Below, one piece after another: positions 28,558 to 37,443 of a stretch of DNA of 64,000 bases; within the stretch, counting starts at the first letter, position 1, and each line of letters starts with the position of its first letter. The translations under genes were made by a program, and so were the position numbers. Under the pieces are notes generated by a model. The model was not told the DNA's origin. It was given only the letters and a program-made list of their open reading frames with translations, and did not search any database. The stretch is from the NCBI GenBank assembly GCA_964463165.1, contig CAYXBK010000003.1, positions 192,082-256,081 of the forward strand, read 5' to 3'. Source of the DNA: UBA7236 sp964463165 (GTDB lineage Bacteria > Bacteroidota > Bacteroidia > Chitinophagales > BACL12).

Positions 28558-29049
28558 TTAAATAAGCTTTGCTCTCAACGACGCCATCTTTAACGCAGTC
28601 ACCGCCGCTTCATCACCTTTATTACCAAGTGAGCCACCTGCACGGTCAATTGCCTGTTCCATATTTTCAGTTGTAAGCACACCGAAAATTACCGGGGTGG
28701 AATAATCCAGACTGAGCATCATAATTCCATGCGACACAGCAGATGCAATATATTCATCGTGTTTGGTTTCGCCTTTAATGATACAACCCAGACAAATCAC
28801 CGCATCGAATTCCTGCGATTCCAATAATAATTCAGCAGCCTGCGGTAATTCAAAACTGCCGGGCACATAAACGCTAACGATATTTTCTTTTGCCGTTTTG
28901 TGTTTTGTAAGTGTTTTAACGCAACCGTTGTATAGTGATTCGGTAATTTCTTTATTCCATTCGGAGATCACAATGCCGATGCGAAACGGCTCGCCCGACG
29001 GAACGGATTCTTCACGATAAACGGAGAGATGCTGATGACGTGACGCCAT
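28558..29049 (-). CDS. ribH: 6,7-dimethyl-8-ribityllumazine synthase
   Basis: RibH catalyses the penultimate step of riboflavin synthesis: condensation of 5-amino-6-ribitylaminouracil with dihydroxybutanone phosphate. The 163-residue length is standard. Visible motifs are GIVISEWNKEITESLY, VPGSFELPQAAELLL, CLGCIIKGETKHDEYI (with the catalytic histidine in KHDEY) and VIFGVLTTENMEQAIDRAGG. It forms 60-mer or pentamer shells in other bacteria. The start codon overlaps the last base of the upstream TPR gene, so the two are translationally coupled. No FMN riboswitch is seen. Confidence 0.95.
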   Translation of the reverse strand: MASRHQHLSVYREESVPSGEPFRIGIVISEWNKEITESLYNGCVKTLTKHKTAKENIVSVYVPGSFELPQAAELLLESQEFDAVICLGCIIKGETKHDEYIASAVSHGIMMLSLDYSTPVIFGVLTTENMEQAIDRAGGSLGNKGDEAAVTALKMASLRAKLI

Positions 29050-29741
29050 TATTTTGTTGCACCGAGTTTGGTTTCGGCGTATGCAATATCCACATCAATA
29101 TTTTGTCCTTCAGACGAAAGCGGATATTCCTTTTTGATTTTTTTATACATTTCCAGTGCGCCTTTCATGTCATTTTGTTCAGACAGGAGATCGCCGGCAA
29201 GTTTATAATAAAACGGACTTTGAATATTGTTTTTTGCTTTTTCTCCTGCAAGTTTATATTCTGATATCGCCTTTTTAAAATCCTGTTTTTCAGCATAAGC
29301 ATGCCCGAGTAATTCATGTGTTTTACCGGCAACTTCATCTGTTGCGGGTTTATATTTTTCAAGGCATTTAATTGCGTTGTCAAAATCTTTTTTCTTCAGA
29401 TAAATCACACCCGCATAATAATTTGCAAGATTACCTGTCGGCGTATTGCCGTATTTATCAATAATGCTCAGGAAACCCATATGTGTTCCATCGCCATTCA
29501 ATGCAAGATCAACCGAGTCGATACTGAAATATTTTTGCGCAGGTGCGATACTGTTTTGTGCGGTAAGAATGCGGGGCTCGAGATATAATTTTTTATAACC
29601 GAAATAACCACCGATCGCAACAATAATTACAACCAGAGCACCAATGATCACGTTGCGGTTTTTTAAGAAAAAATTCTCAACCTGCACGTAGGTGTCTTTT
29701 TTTACCGGCTCTTCAGTAGTTGTTTTTTTAATTTCTGACAT
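29049..29741 (-). CDS. TPR-containing membrane-anchored protein (YfgM-like)
   Basis: The 230-residue protein has a cytosolic basic N-terminus, one membrane helix (NVIIGALVVIIVAIGGYFGY, residues ~30-50) and a periplasmic part with about four tetratricopeptide repeats (for example LANYYAGVIYLKKKDFDNAIKCL is followed by two similar units). The layout matches the YfgM/ancillary SecYEG chaperone type, but Bacteroidota homologues are simply called TPR proteins. It lies between pdhA (12 bp upstream) and ribH (1-nt overlap), all on the minus strand. Confidence 0.82.
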   Translation of the reverse strand: MSEIKKTTTEEPVKKDTYVQVENFFLKNRNVIIGALVVIIVAIGGYFGYKKLYLEPRILTAQNSIAPAQKYFSIDSVDLALNGDGTHMGFLSIIDKYGNTPTGNLANYYAGVIYLKKKDFDNAIKCLEKYKPATDEVAGKTHELLGHAYAEKQDFKKAISEYKLAGEKAKNNIQSPFYYKLAGDLLSEQNDMKGALEMYKKIKKEYPLSSEGQNIDVDIAYAETKLGATK

Positions 29742-29753
29742 ATTGAATTTTGA

Positions 29754-30770
29754 TTAGTCTTTTAAAAATGGATAGTCCTGCTGTAAATAAATGTCTTCAT
29801 AAATTGCATCATCGGCAGGCAATGGTGATTCTTCTGCAAATTTTACACAAGCATCGATCTCGGCTTCTATCTTTTCATTGATATCGTCGATCTCTTTTTG
29901 TGTTGCGTATTTTTTTTCAAGTATTTTTTGCACTGTTGTTTCAAGCGGATCACGCATTTTATATTCCTCAACTTCCTCTTTTGTTCTGTATTTTGCGGGA
30001 TCACTCATGCTATGGCCGCGGTAACGGTAAGTTCTGATTTCTAAAAATGTGGGACCTTCTCCATTCCTTGCTTTTTCAACTGCTTCGTAAATCGCATTAT
30101 GCACTGTTTCGGGCTGCATTCCATCCACGGGATAAGAAGGCATATCGTAGGCATAACCGATTTTATACATATCGAGCTGATTCGTCGACCTTTCAAGTGA
30201 AGTTCCCATTGCATAGCCGTTGTTCTCACAAATAAAAACAACCGGTAATTTCCAGAGCATGGCCATATTAAAAGTTTCATGCACCGAACCCTGACGAACT
30301 GCTCCGTCTCCGAAATAACATAAACACACATTGCCGGTGCCTTTAAATTGTTCGGCAAATGCAATTCCGGCACCCATCGGAATTTGAGCACCTACGATAC
30401 CGTGCCCGCCAAAAAAATAATGTTGTTTGGAGAAGAAATGCATCGAACCGCCTTTTCCCTGCGTTGAACCGGTTACTTTACCGAATAATTCTGCCATGGC
30501 AGCATCGCATGAAATTCCTTTTGCAATGGCAAGGCCATGATCGCGGTAGGCCGTAATGATCGGGTCTTCCTGGCGGATTGCGGAAATTGTGCCGGCAGCT
30601 ACTGCTTCCTGGCCGATATATAAATGACAAAATCCGCGGATCTTCTGCATCCCGTAAAGCTGCCCGGCCTTCTCTTCAAAGCGACGCATACGGTACATCA
30701 GCGTATACCAGTCGAGGTAGGTTTCTTTTGTTATTTTTGAGCGATCGAGTGTTGCTTCTGCCAGCATCAT
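29754..30770 (-). CDS. pdhA: pyruvate dehydrogenase E1 component, alpha subunit
   Basis: This is the alpha chain of the thiamine-diphosphate-dependent E1 heterotetramer, which decarboxylates pyruvate and acetylates the E2 lipoyl group. The 338-residue length is normal. The ThDP motif runs from GDGAVRQGSVHETFNMA to ENNGYAMGTS, and the phosphorylation-loop region TYRYRGHSMSDPAKYRT is intact. RMRRFEEKAGQLYGMQKIRGFCH is typical of the N-terminus. The beta subunit is not adjacent, so E1 must be completed by a gene elsewhere. The gene is divergent from recF and leads the pdhA-TPR-ribH unit. Confidence 0.93.
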   Translation of the reverse strand: MMLAEATLDRSKITKETYLDWYTLMYRMRRFEEKAGQLYGMQKIRGFCHLYIGQEAVAAGTISAIRQEDPIITAYRDHGLAIAKGISCDAAMAELFGKVTGSTQGKGGSMHFFSKQHYFFGGHGIVGAQIPMGAGIAFAEQFKGTGNVCLCYFGDGAVRQGSVHETFNMAMLWKLPVVFICENNGYAMGTSLERSTNQLDMYKIGYAYDMPSYPVDGMQPETVHNAIYEAVEKARNGEGPTFLEIRTYRYRGHSMSDPAKYRTKEEVEEYKMRDPLETTVQKILEKKYATQKEIDDINEKIEAEIDACVKFAEESPLPADDAIYEDIYLQQDYPFLKD

Positions 30771-30834
30771 TAATATTTCGCTTTTTAGCGACGAGGCGCA
30801 AAGTTAAGTAAACAGATACAGAATTTAAACCGAC

Positions 30835-31926
30835 GTGTTTCTCACATCTTTAAAACTCCTCAACTTCAAAAATTACCGGCAGGCAGCATTTCAGTTTAAA
30901 GCAAAATTTATTCTGATCAACGGGCCCAATGGATCGGGCAAAACCAACCTGATCGACGCCATTTACTACCTCTGTTTATGCAGGAGCTATTTTACGAGGT
31001 CCGATAATTTATCGCCTCTGCATGGAGAAAACTTTTTCAGGCTGGATGGAGATTTTACAAATGACGAGAACTTTACCATCACATGTAAATTCCAAAACAA
31101 TAAAAAGGAGTTCTTCATCAACAATACACCTTACGACAGGCTGAGCGATCATATCGGCAGGATTCCGGTTGTGATGGTAGCACCGGATGATATCGGCATC
31201 ATCAACGATGGCAGTGAGGAACGACGGAGATTTTTGGATGCGGCACTTTCTCAGCACGATCATCATTATCTGCGCCAGCTCATCATTTACAATAAGGTGC
31301 TGCAACAGCGCAACGCAGCTTTAAAGCGGTTTTATGAGGAGAAGAGAATGGATGATGCGCTGCTGGGAGTTTTAAATCATCAGCTTGCCACGGCTGGCAA
31401 TGAGATACATGCCATCAGGAAAAATTATATATTGCGTTTTGCTGAAATTTTTAAGAAACACTATGTTGCGATCAGCGGTCAAAAGGAATCACCTGAAATC
31501 GTATATGAATCGCAATTGCAGCATACCGACCTGCTCCATTTGCTTTTGCATAATGTTAAAGTTGACCTCGAAGCACAGCGCACTAGTTTTGGGATACATA
31601 AAGATGACCTTGTTTTTTCTCTCGACGGGTTTTTATTGAAGGAAACAGGTTCGCAGGGACAGATCAAATCTTTTTTGATTGCCTTAAAACTTGCTCAATT
31701 TGAAATGATCAGGAACGCAACCGGCAAACAACCTGTTTTATTACTGGATGATATTTTTGAGAAGCTGGATAAAAACCGTTTGCATGTTTTATTTAATATG
31801 CTGACAGGGAGTGATTTCGGACAGATATTTATCACGGACGCTGATGAAGAACGTTCGAGAGGGTTTTTTGAAGAAGCATATATTGATTACGATCAACTGA
31901 CAATTGATAACAAACAATTTGACTAA
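30835..31926 (+). CDS. recF: DNA replication and repair protein RecF
   Basis: RecF is an SMC-like ATPase that helps load RecA at gapped DNA. The 363-residue protein has Walker A GPNGSGKTNLIDAIYYL, the family region RRRFLDAALSQHD, a signature at TGSQGQIKSFLIALKLAQ and Walker B QPVLLLDDIFEKLD. The start is GTG at 30835 (VFLTSLKLLNFKNYR), which fits the conserved N-terminus; no ATG does. The DUF721 gene follows after 9 bp, an order often seen in Bacteroidota. It is divergent from pdhA with a 64-bp gap. Confidence 0.93.
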   Translation: MFLTSLKLLNFKNYRQAAFQFKAKFILINGPNGSGKTNLIDAIYYLCLCRSYFTRSDNLSPLHGENFFRLDGDFTNDENFTITCKFQNNKKEFFINNTPYDRLSDHIGRIPVVMVAPDDIGIINDGSEERRRFLDAALSQHDHHYLRQLIIYNKVLQQRNAALKRFYEEKRMDDALLGVLNHQLATAGNEIHAIRKNYILRFAEIFKKHYVAISGQKESPEIVYESQLQHTDLLHLLLHNVKVDLEAQRTSFGIHKDDLVFSLDGFLLKETGSQGQIKSFLIALKLAQFEMIRNATGKQPVLLLDDIFEKLDKNRLHVLFNMLTGSDFGQIFITDADEERSRGFFEEAYIDYDQLTIDNKQFD

Positions 31927-31935
31927 TTTTAGAAA

Positions 31936-32232
31936 ATGGAGAGGAAGCGTGATAATCAAATGAGCCTGAAGGATGCAATTAGCGGTTTTATGAAAACATT
32001 CAGGCTGGAAGGGAAAGTGCAGGAAGTGCAGATCAGGGAAAAATGGGAAGAAGTAATGGGAAAAACAATATCGCATTACACAACAAATATCTGGTTGCGT
32101 GATGGTGTGCTCACAATTGTTTTGAATTCAGCGCCTTTAAAACAGGATCTGATGTTCCAGAAAGAATCCATTCAAAAACGGCTGAATGATGAACTGGGGC
32201 AATATGCCGTAAAAGAAATTATCATCAGGTAA
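31936..32232 (+). CDS. DUF721 (DciA-like) protein
   Basis: The 98-residue protein is of the DUF721 type. WEEVMGKTISHYTTNIWLRDGVLTI with a following strand and LNDELGQYAVKEIIIR is the family core. DciA proteins of this fold load the replicative helicase DnaB in many bacteria, but short Bacteroidota members have not been shown to do so as far as I know. Proximity to recF (9 bp) agrees with a DNA-replication role. A second possible start is the Met at codon 9. Confidence 0.8.
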   Translation: MERKRDNQMSLKDAISGFMKTFRLEGKVQEVQIREKWEEVMGKTISHYTTNIWLRDGVLTIVLNSAPLKQDLMFQKESIQKRLNDELGQYAVKEIIIR

Positions 32233-32279
32233 TACACAGCATGTGAAGAAATAGGATTGATGTAAAATACGTTTTAAGA

Positions 32280-32287
32280 TAAATTTG
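32280..32287 (+). promoter_or_regulatory. -7 promoter box of the phenylalanine hydroxylase gene
   Basis: TAAATTTG is followed by aatt and then the ATG at 32292. An ATTG 20 nt upstream (32256-32259) is a fair -33 element. A leaderless mRNA is predicted. Confidence 0.6.
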
Positions 32288-32291
32288 AATT

Positions 32292-33083
32292 ATGAATCCG
32301 GAAATAATAAAGGAAGCCCAGGAAAAAAAATTAATACAGGATTATGGAGCATATACACCTGAAGATGCGAAAGTCTGGGAGATATTATTCGACCGGCAAA
32401 TGGCATTGTTGAAAGATCGGGCCGCTGAAGTTTTTATGCAGGGGATCGAGGCGATCCATTTTACGGCCGACCGTATTCCGAAATTTGATGAATTTAATAT
32501 CCGCCTCGAAACATTAACAGGATGGAATGCTGTTGTTGTTGAAGGACTGATCGAAAACAAAGAATTCTTTGAATTATTAAAAAACAGAAAATTCCCCGCA
32601 AGTACATGGCTGCGGAAAATGGAACAACTCGATTATCTCGAAGAACCCGATATGTTTCATGATGTATTCGGACATTTACCGTTGCTCACCAATAAAACTT
32701 ATTGTGCTTATTTATACGGATTAAGTAAAATTGCTTTGAGTTATATCGATAATCCGATTGCAGTTGAATTGATTTCAAGAATTTACTGGTTCACGGTTGA
32801 ATTCGGTTTGATCCGGGACAATGGTTTATTGCGCATTTATGGTTCCGGTATTTTATCATCAACGGGTGAAAGCGTTTATTGTGTGAAATCCGGAATACCT
32901 TCCAAACGGGTTGATTATAATGTTGAAAAAATTCTCGACACACCGTATATCATCGATAAATTCCAGGAAACCTATTTTGTAATTGATACCTGCCTCGATT
33001 TATTTGAAAGCTTACCCGATATCGAACAGGGAATTATAAAAAGAATTGAACATCCGGATTTGTTTGTAGGGAAGGTGGGATGA
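32292..33083 (+). CDS. phhA: phenylalanine 4-monooxygenase
   Basis: This is an iron- and tetrahydropterin-dependent hydroxylase that makes tyrosine from phenylalanine. The 263-residue protein is a catalytic domain alone, as usual in bacteria (no ACT regulatory domain). The facial triad is visible: His123 and His128 in EPDMFHDVFGHLP, and Glu170 in YWFTVEFGLI. The N-terminal part has DEFNIRLETLTGWNAVVV and FPASTWLRKMEQLDYLEEPD, and YGSGILSSTGE follows the triad. It has its own predicted promoter, despite lying after recF and the DUF721 gene. Confidence 0.94.
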   Translation: MNPEIIKEAQEKKLIQDYGAYTPEDAKVWEILFDRQMALLKDRAAEVFMQGIEAIHFTADRIPKFDEFNIRLETLTGWNAVVVEGLIENKEFFELLKNRKFPASTWLRKMEQLDYLEEPDMFHDVFGHLPLLTNKTYCAYLYGLSKIALSYIDNPIAVELISRIYWFTVEFGLIRDNGLLRIYGSGILSSTGESVYCVKSGIPSKRVDYNVEKILDTPYIIDKFQETYFVIDTCLDLFESLPDIEQGIIKRIEHPDLFVGKVG

Positions 33084-33170
33084 TTACTACCCGAAGTAAA
33101 TTCATGTGCGACGGAGAATTGCAATCAGTTTTATCCGTTAAATCCGTGTCATCGGTGTTCCCTTTTATTT

Positions 33171-33177
33171 AATTTTG
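33171..33177 (+). promoter_or_regulatory. -7 promoter box of rarA, 4 nt before the start codon
   Basis: TAATTTTG (33170-33177) is followed by acct and the ATG at 33182, which predicts a leaderless transcript. Just upstream (about 33138-33165) is a 9-bp degenerate repeat (atccgttaa, atccgtgtc, atcggtgtt). Confidence 0.55.
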
Positions 33178-33181
33178 ACCT

Positions 33182-34450
33182 ATGCTTTTCACTTCTATTC
33201 CGCTAGCCGAACGCCTGCGCCCAAAAAACTTAAATGAGTTTATCGGTCAGCAACATTTAGTGGGCGAGGGGCAAGTGATCAGAAAAATGATTGAAAGCGG
33301 GAGATTGGTTTCAATGATTTTCTGGGGACCACCGGGAGTAGGAAAAACCACGCTTGCAAATATTATTGCAAATGCCGCTGATTTGCCTTTTTTTTCGTTG
33401 AGTGCCGTATCAGCAGGTGTGAAAGATGTGAAGGAAATTATTCAGAAAGCAAAAGCTTCCGGAAAAATTGTTTTGTTTATTGATGAGATTCATCGTTTCA
33501 ATAAAGCGCAACAAGATTCTTTATTAGGTGCCGTTGAAAAAGGATTAATTATTTTGATCGGTGCAACAACCGAAAATCCTTCCTTCGAAGTAATTAATGC
33601 GTTATTGTCGCGGTGCCAGGTTTATGTGTTAAAAGAATTTACAAAAGAAGATCTCCTCCAATTAATTCAGCGTGCAATTGCCGAAGATGAAATTTTAAGC
33701 AGGAGAAAAATAATTATAAAAGAAAATGATGCTTTGTTGAGATTGAGCGGTGGAGATGCAAGAAAATTATTAAATCTGCTTGAATTAATTAATGAATCAA
33801 TTTCAAATGATCCGATTGAGATCACTGATGGCCTTGTCATTCAACTCGCACAGAAAAAAATTGCACAATACGATAAAGATGGTGAACTGCATTATGATAT
33901 TATTTCTGCATTTATAAAAAGCATGCGTGGATCTGATCCGAATGCTTCACTTTATTATCTGGCAAGAATGGTGGAAGCAGGGGAAGATCCGAAATTCATT
34001 GCACGCAGAATGCTGATCTTAGCAAGTGAAGATATCGGCAATGCAAACCCGAATGCATTATTACTGGCAACAAGTTGTTTTCAGGCAGTAACGATGCTGG
34101 GTTATCCCGAATGCAGATTAACTCTTGCGCAAACGGTCGTTTATCTCGCCACATCTCCGAAAAGCAATGCATCCTATATTGCTTTGCAGAATGCGATGCA
34201 GGTTGTAAGAGAAACAGGTGATCTGCCTGTACCGCTCGCAATCAGAAATGCTCCAACGAAATTGATGAAGGAATTAAATTACGGTAAGGATTATCAGTAT
34301 GCGCATGATTTCGAAAATAATTTTATCCAAATGGAATTCATGCCGGAAGCAATTAAAGGCAGAAAATTTTTTGAACCGGGCGATAATCAAAGAGAAAATG
34401 AAATCAGAAAATTTTTAAAGGAAAGATGGGGGAAGAAATACGATTATTAG
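33182..34450 (+). CDS. rarA: replication-associated recombination protein A (RarA/MgsA AAA+ ATPase)
   Basis: RarA is a clamp-loader-like AAA+ ATPase acting at stalled replication forks. The 422-residue length is typical. The N-terminus PLAERLRPKNLNEFIGQQHLVG is diagnostic, with Walker A WGPPGVGKTTLANII, Walker B VLFIDEIHRFNKAQQD, sensor 1 GATTENPSFEVINALLSR and sensor 2 GGDARKLLNLLE. The C-terminal tetramerisation part has SMRGSDPNASLYYLARMVEAGEDP and ASEDIGNANPNAL. It is followed by a long repeat-rich spacer, so it probably ends its transcription unit. Confidence 0.95.
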   Translation: MLFTSIPLAERLRPKNLNEFIGQQHLVGEGQVIRKMIESGRLVSMIFWGPPGVGKTTLANIIANAADLPFFSLSAVSAGVKDVKEIIQKAKASGKIVLFIDEIHRFNKAQQDSLLGAVEKGLIILIGATTENPSFEVINALLSRCQVYVLKEFTKEDLLQLIQRAIAEDEILSRRKIIIKENDALLRLSGGDARKLLNLLELINESISNDPIEITDGLVIQLAQKKIAQYDKDGELHYDIISAFIKSMRGSDPNASLYYLARMVEAGEDPKFIARRMLILASEDIGNANPNALLLATSCFQAVTMLGYPECRLTLAQTVVYLATSPKSNASYIALQNAMQVVRETGDLPVPLAIRNAPTKLMKELNYGKDYQYAHDFENNFIQMEFMPEAIKGRKFFEPGDNQRENEIRKFLKERWGKKYDY

Positions 34451-34485
34451 AATGAGGTGTTTGGAAGGTCTTCTGTCTTCGGTAC

Positions 34486-34726
34486 ACAGTCCGCAGTCCG
34501 CAGTCCACAGTCCACAGTCGACAGTCGGCTGACGCAAAAATAGCTGGCGCATCAACCTGCCGGCCGACGCACAGCCCCGATAGCTATCGGGGTGCAGGAG
34601 GCAGGCGGGCACTGAACACAGAACCCAGAACTCAGAACCCAGAACTCTGAACTCTGAACTCAGAACCCAAAACTCTTAAAACCCTTTAAACTTTTCTACC
34701 TTCATACTTCTAACTTCTAACTTCAC
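34486..34726. repeat. composite repeat block: cagtccg, REP palindrome, gaactca and cttctaa heptamers
   Basis: In order: cagtccn heptamers (34486-34529); a unique-looking linker shared with the groES-groEL spacer (ggctgacgc, then tagctggcgca); a GC-rich palindrome region (34556-34612) with the perfect 18-bp palindrome ccccgatagctatcgggg at 34575-34592; gaactca heptamers (34613-34676); and cttctaa heptamers (34699-34725). All tandem parts keep a 7-bp period. Confidence 0.8.
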
Positions 34727-34729
34727 ACC

Positions 34730-35062
34730 ATGACCCAGCCATACGAAGATAAACTTTGGAAGATCGCACAAAAGCGTGTTTCATTCCGCCGACATTTAAT
34801 GGTTTATATTTTAGTGAATATTGCCTTGATCGTAATCTGGTATCTGAGCCGCGATACCGAAAAACCAAGAACAGCAACTTCCTTCTGGTTTTTATATCCT
34901 TTATGTGGTTGGGGAATCGGATTGGTTTTACATTATTGGAATGCATACCACGATGATGATACATCCGTTGACAAAGAATACAGGAAATTAAAGCAACGGA
35001 TGGAAAATAAAAATTCAACAGAATCAAATTCCGTTGATACGATTCCGGAAAATAAAAACTGA
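34730..35062 (+). CDS. 2TM domain-containing protein
   Basis: This 110-residue inner-membrane protein has two helices (residues ~23-42 and ~52-70) separated by a short loop, and an aromatic and tryptophan-rich border (FWFLYPLCGWGIGLVLHYWNA). This is the Bacteroidota 2TM domain, sometimes fused to histidine kinases but here free-standing. The C-terminal ~35 residues are charged. Its role is unknown. The upstream block of repeats ends only 4 bp before the ATG, so its ribosome-binding region lies within repeat sequence. Confidence 0.8.
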   Translation: MTQPYEDKLWKIAQKRVSFRRHLMVYILVNIALIVIWYLSRDTEKPRTATSFWFLYPLCGWGIGLVLHYWNAYHDDDTSVDKEYRKLKQRMENKNSTESNSVDTIPENKN

Positions 35063-35081
35063 AATCAATCCCACCGGTTTT

Positions 35082-36365
35082 TCATAAACCCAATATCTGA
35101 TGCTGCAGGATATAAGTAAATGCTCCTGCAAAATATCCGAGCAAAGCAAGCAAACTGATTTTTTTCAAGTACCAGAAAAAAGAAATCTTTTCCATACCCA
35201 TCGCTGCAACGCCGGCTGCAGATCCGATAATTAGCGCACTGCCGCCTGTTCCGGTTGTATACGCAAGAAATTCCCAGAAATAATGATCGGTGGGATATTG
35301 TTGCATATCAAACATACCTTGTGTTGCTGCGACCAACGGCACATTATCAATAATGGATGAAACAAGCCCGAATGTCATTGCAATCATGTTATCGTTTTTC
35401 AGAGTTGTTGTGAGCCATGCAGAGAGATGAGAAAGTATTTCAGTGGATTGCATCGCGGCAATACTGATCAATATGCCGAGGAAAAATAATATACTGGGGG
35501 TATCAATTTTACGCAATGCATACACTACGGAAAGCGGGTGTTTATCTGCTTCATCTTTATCGCCATGAATTATTTCAGTGATCACCCATAAAATTCCGAG
35601 CCCGATCAGAATTCCCATAAATGGTGGTAAATGTGTAATGGTTTTAAAAACAGGAACGAGGATCAAAACAAGTACACCCGAAGAAAATACGATCAGTTGT
35701 TGTCGTTCGGAAAGTGTTTTTTTTTCTTTTATTTTATTTTCGGCAGGCTGCTGAATTTTTCCTTTTAACCTGAATGAAAGATAAATCAATGGTGCAAGCA
35801 AACAAATCATGCTCGGCACAATCAGTTTTAAAATAATATTCAATGCCGTGATCTGTCCGCCGATCCAAAGCATTGTGGTAGTTACATCTCCGATTGGTGA
35901 CCATGCGCCGCCGGCATTCGCCGCAATCACAATTATTCCCGCAAAAAATAATTTGTCATTTTTATCCTCTATCAATTTTCTCAAAAGTGAAATCATGACA
36001 ATCGTGGTTGTCAGGTTGTCTAAAATTGCTGAAAGAAAAAATGTGATGAATGCAATGATCCATAAAAGTTTTCTTTTATCGGTCTGATGAATGCGCTCAG
36101 TAATTAAATCAAATCCGTTATGCGCATCGATAAGCTCCACAATTGTCATTGCACCTAAAAGAAAAAATAATATCCCGGATAATTCACCAAGATGATGTGT
36201 GAGTGCTTCACTTACAAAATGCGGATCAGGAGCAAACAGAATATAAACTGTCCAGCATAAAACACCAGTTATTAAAGCAGTAGCTGCTTTATTGATTTTA
36301 ATTACATGCTCTAGCGCAATGGCAAGATAACCGAGAATAAAAATTACAATGATGGTTGATGTCAT
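35082..36365 (-). CDS. nhaD: NhaD-type sodium:proton antiporter
   Basis: The 427-residue membrane protein has 11-12 helices and belongs to the NhaD branch of the ion-transporter superfamily. It should exchange Na+ or Li+ for H+ at the inner membrane. Recognisable parts are HHLGELSGILFFLLGAMTIVELIDAH, FFLSAILDNLTTTIVMISLLR, AANAGGAWSPIGDVTTTMLWIGGQ and SSIIDNVPLVAATQGMF. The paired DNLTTT and DNVPLV motifs are the inverted-repeat unwound helices. It converges with the 2TM gene. Confidence 0.92.
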   Translation of the reverse strand: MTSTIIVIFILGYLAIALEHVIKINKAATALITGVLCWTVYILFAPDPHFVSEALTHHLGELSGILFFLLGAMTIVELIDAHNGFDLITERIHQTDKRKLLWIIAFITFFLSAILDNLTTTIVMISLLRKLIEDKNDKLFFAGIIVIAANAGGAWSPIGDVTTTMLWIGGQITALNIILKLIVPSMICLLAPLIYLSFRLKGKIQQPAENKIKEKKTLSERQQLIVFSSGVLVLILVPVFKTITHLPPFMGILIGLGILWVITEIIHGDKDEADKHPLSVVYALRKIDTPSILFFLGILISIAAMQSTEILSHLSAWLTTTLKNDNMIAMTFGLVSSIIDNVPLVAATQGMFDMQQYPTDHYFWEFLAYTTGTGGSALIIGSAAGVAAMGMEKISFFWYLKKISLLALLGYFAGAFTYILQHQILGL

Positions 36366-36409
36366 CTGTTTAATTTAAATACGCATGAAAAAATATGCAG
36401 CAGCTGATA

Positions 36410-36946
36410 TTATTTTTTATCTTTTAAAAAATTTCCGGCCTGTTTATTAAACTCCTCTGATTTGTTTCTCGGGATCGACAAGCTCTTCCAGCTATCTTTC
36501 CGGTACATTCTGCATAGATAAACAATCTGGCCCACATGATAGGGATAATGTGCCAGTTGTCGGTTCACTGCATCAATAACCGTATGTGCTTCACCTCGTA
36601 TATAAATTGTTTTGTCCAAATCTTCAACACGCAATTGATCGATGATGGAAAAACAACAAGCCCAACCCTTTTCCCAAAATTCCAATAATTCAGTTCTGGA
36701 AAGTTTACTGTCTTCGAATTCACTGTCACGATGGCGCCATTCTTTTTCGCCGTCGGTTGTGTAAAAGTCAGTCCACCGGCTTAACATATTTCCAGCTATA
36801 TGCTGCATAATGATTGCGATACTGTTACTTTCTTCATCGGCCTGTTTGTGAAAAGCACTATCACCGATCTGTTCACATGCCTTATCTGCAAGGCCTTTAT
36901 AGTAGTGAAACAAACGTTTCACCGATTGGATATATACCTCAGTCAT
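36410..36946 (-). CDS. DinB-like DUF1572 protein
   Basis: The 178-residue protein has the DinB/YfiT-like four-helix-bundle pattern of DUF1572. IAIIMQHIAGNMLSRWTDF supplies the first conserved histidine and VNRQLAHYPYHVGQIVYLCRM the other two, so the three-histidine metal site is intact. The family is associated with thiol-dependent or stress-related transferases, but the function of this subgroup is unknown. The minus strand has TAAATTTG 7 nt before the ATG, so the leader is very short. Confidence 0.85.
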   Translation of the reverse strand: MTEVYIQSVKRLFHYYKGLADKACEQIGDSAFHKQADEESNSIAIIMQHIAGNMLSRWTDFYTTDGEKEWRHRDSEFEDSKLSRTELLEFWEKGWACCFSIIDQLRVEDLDKTIYIRGEAHTVIDAVNRQLAHYPYHVGQIVYLCRMYRKDSWKSLSIPRNKSEEFNKQAGNFLKDKK

Positions 36947-37158
36947 GATAAGGCAAATTTACTTCGCTTGCACGTTTTGGCTATTAGATTTTCCTAACTT
37001 GTCAGTTAATATGAAAGATTTGCAAGTAAACTGAAATTTTGTCCCGAACTTTGCGCCTCTTATTCATTTAAACCGTCGGGGCACAATTTCTGACAAGGCG
37101 GCGATAGAATCTTATTCTAAATTCATTCATTTCAAAAATCTAAAAACATACGAGCTAT

Positions 37159-37443
37159 ATGGCAAAATCAAAATTGAGTATTAAGCCGCTTGCAGACAGA
37201 GTTGTGGTACAACCGGCTGCAGCTGAAACAAAAACCAAAGGTGGAATCATTATTCCTGATACTGCAAAAGAAAAACCCCAAAAAGGAACGATCGTAGCAG
37301 CAGGTCCGGGCAAGAAAGATGAACCCGTTACGGTAAAAGTGGGTGATTCAGTTCTCTATGGAAAATACTCAGGTACTGAGATCAATATCGATGGACAGGA
37401 ATACCTCATCATGCGTGAATCTGACATTTTTGCAATATTGTAA
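37159..37443 (+). CDS. groES: co-chaperonin GroES
   Basis: The 94-residue lid of the GroEL chamber. The sequence SIKPLADRVVVQPAAAETKTKGGI is the conserved start with the mobile loop, and VGDSVLYGKYSGTEINIDGQEYLIMRESDI the conserved end. I found no CIRCE inverted repeat (TTAGCACTC-N9-GAGTGCTAA) in the upstream 200 bp. A GAACTTTG at 37046-37053 is a weak -7 candidate. GroEL lies 176 bp downstream instead of the usual short gap, because a repeat block has expanded between them. Confidence 0.96.
   Translation: MAKSKLSIKPLADRVVVQPAAAETKTKGGIIIPDTAKEKPQKGTIVAAGPGKKDEPVTVKVGDSVLYGKYSGTEINIDGQEYLIMRESDIFAIL

Noticed and set aside
34575..34592. Perfect palindrome ccccgatagctatcgggg as terminator of rarA
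   Set aside because: No T run follows and it lies 125 bp past the gene; it is more likely part of a dispersed palindromic repeat.
34486..34726. Heptamer tracts as CRISPR or as coding heptads
   Set aside because: The unit is only 7 bp with no spacers, and no long open frame with conserved heptads runs through the tracts.
36960..37158. CIRCE/HrcA operator before groES
   Set aside because: No TTAGCACTC-type inverted repeat is present; only a weak -7 box is seen.
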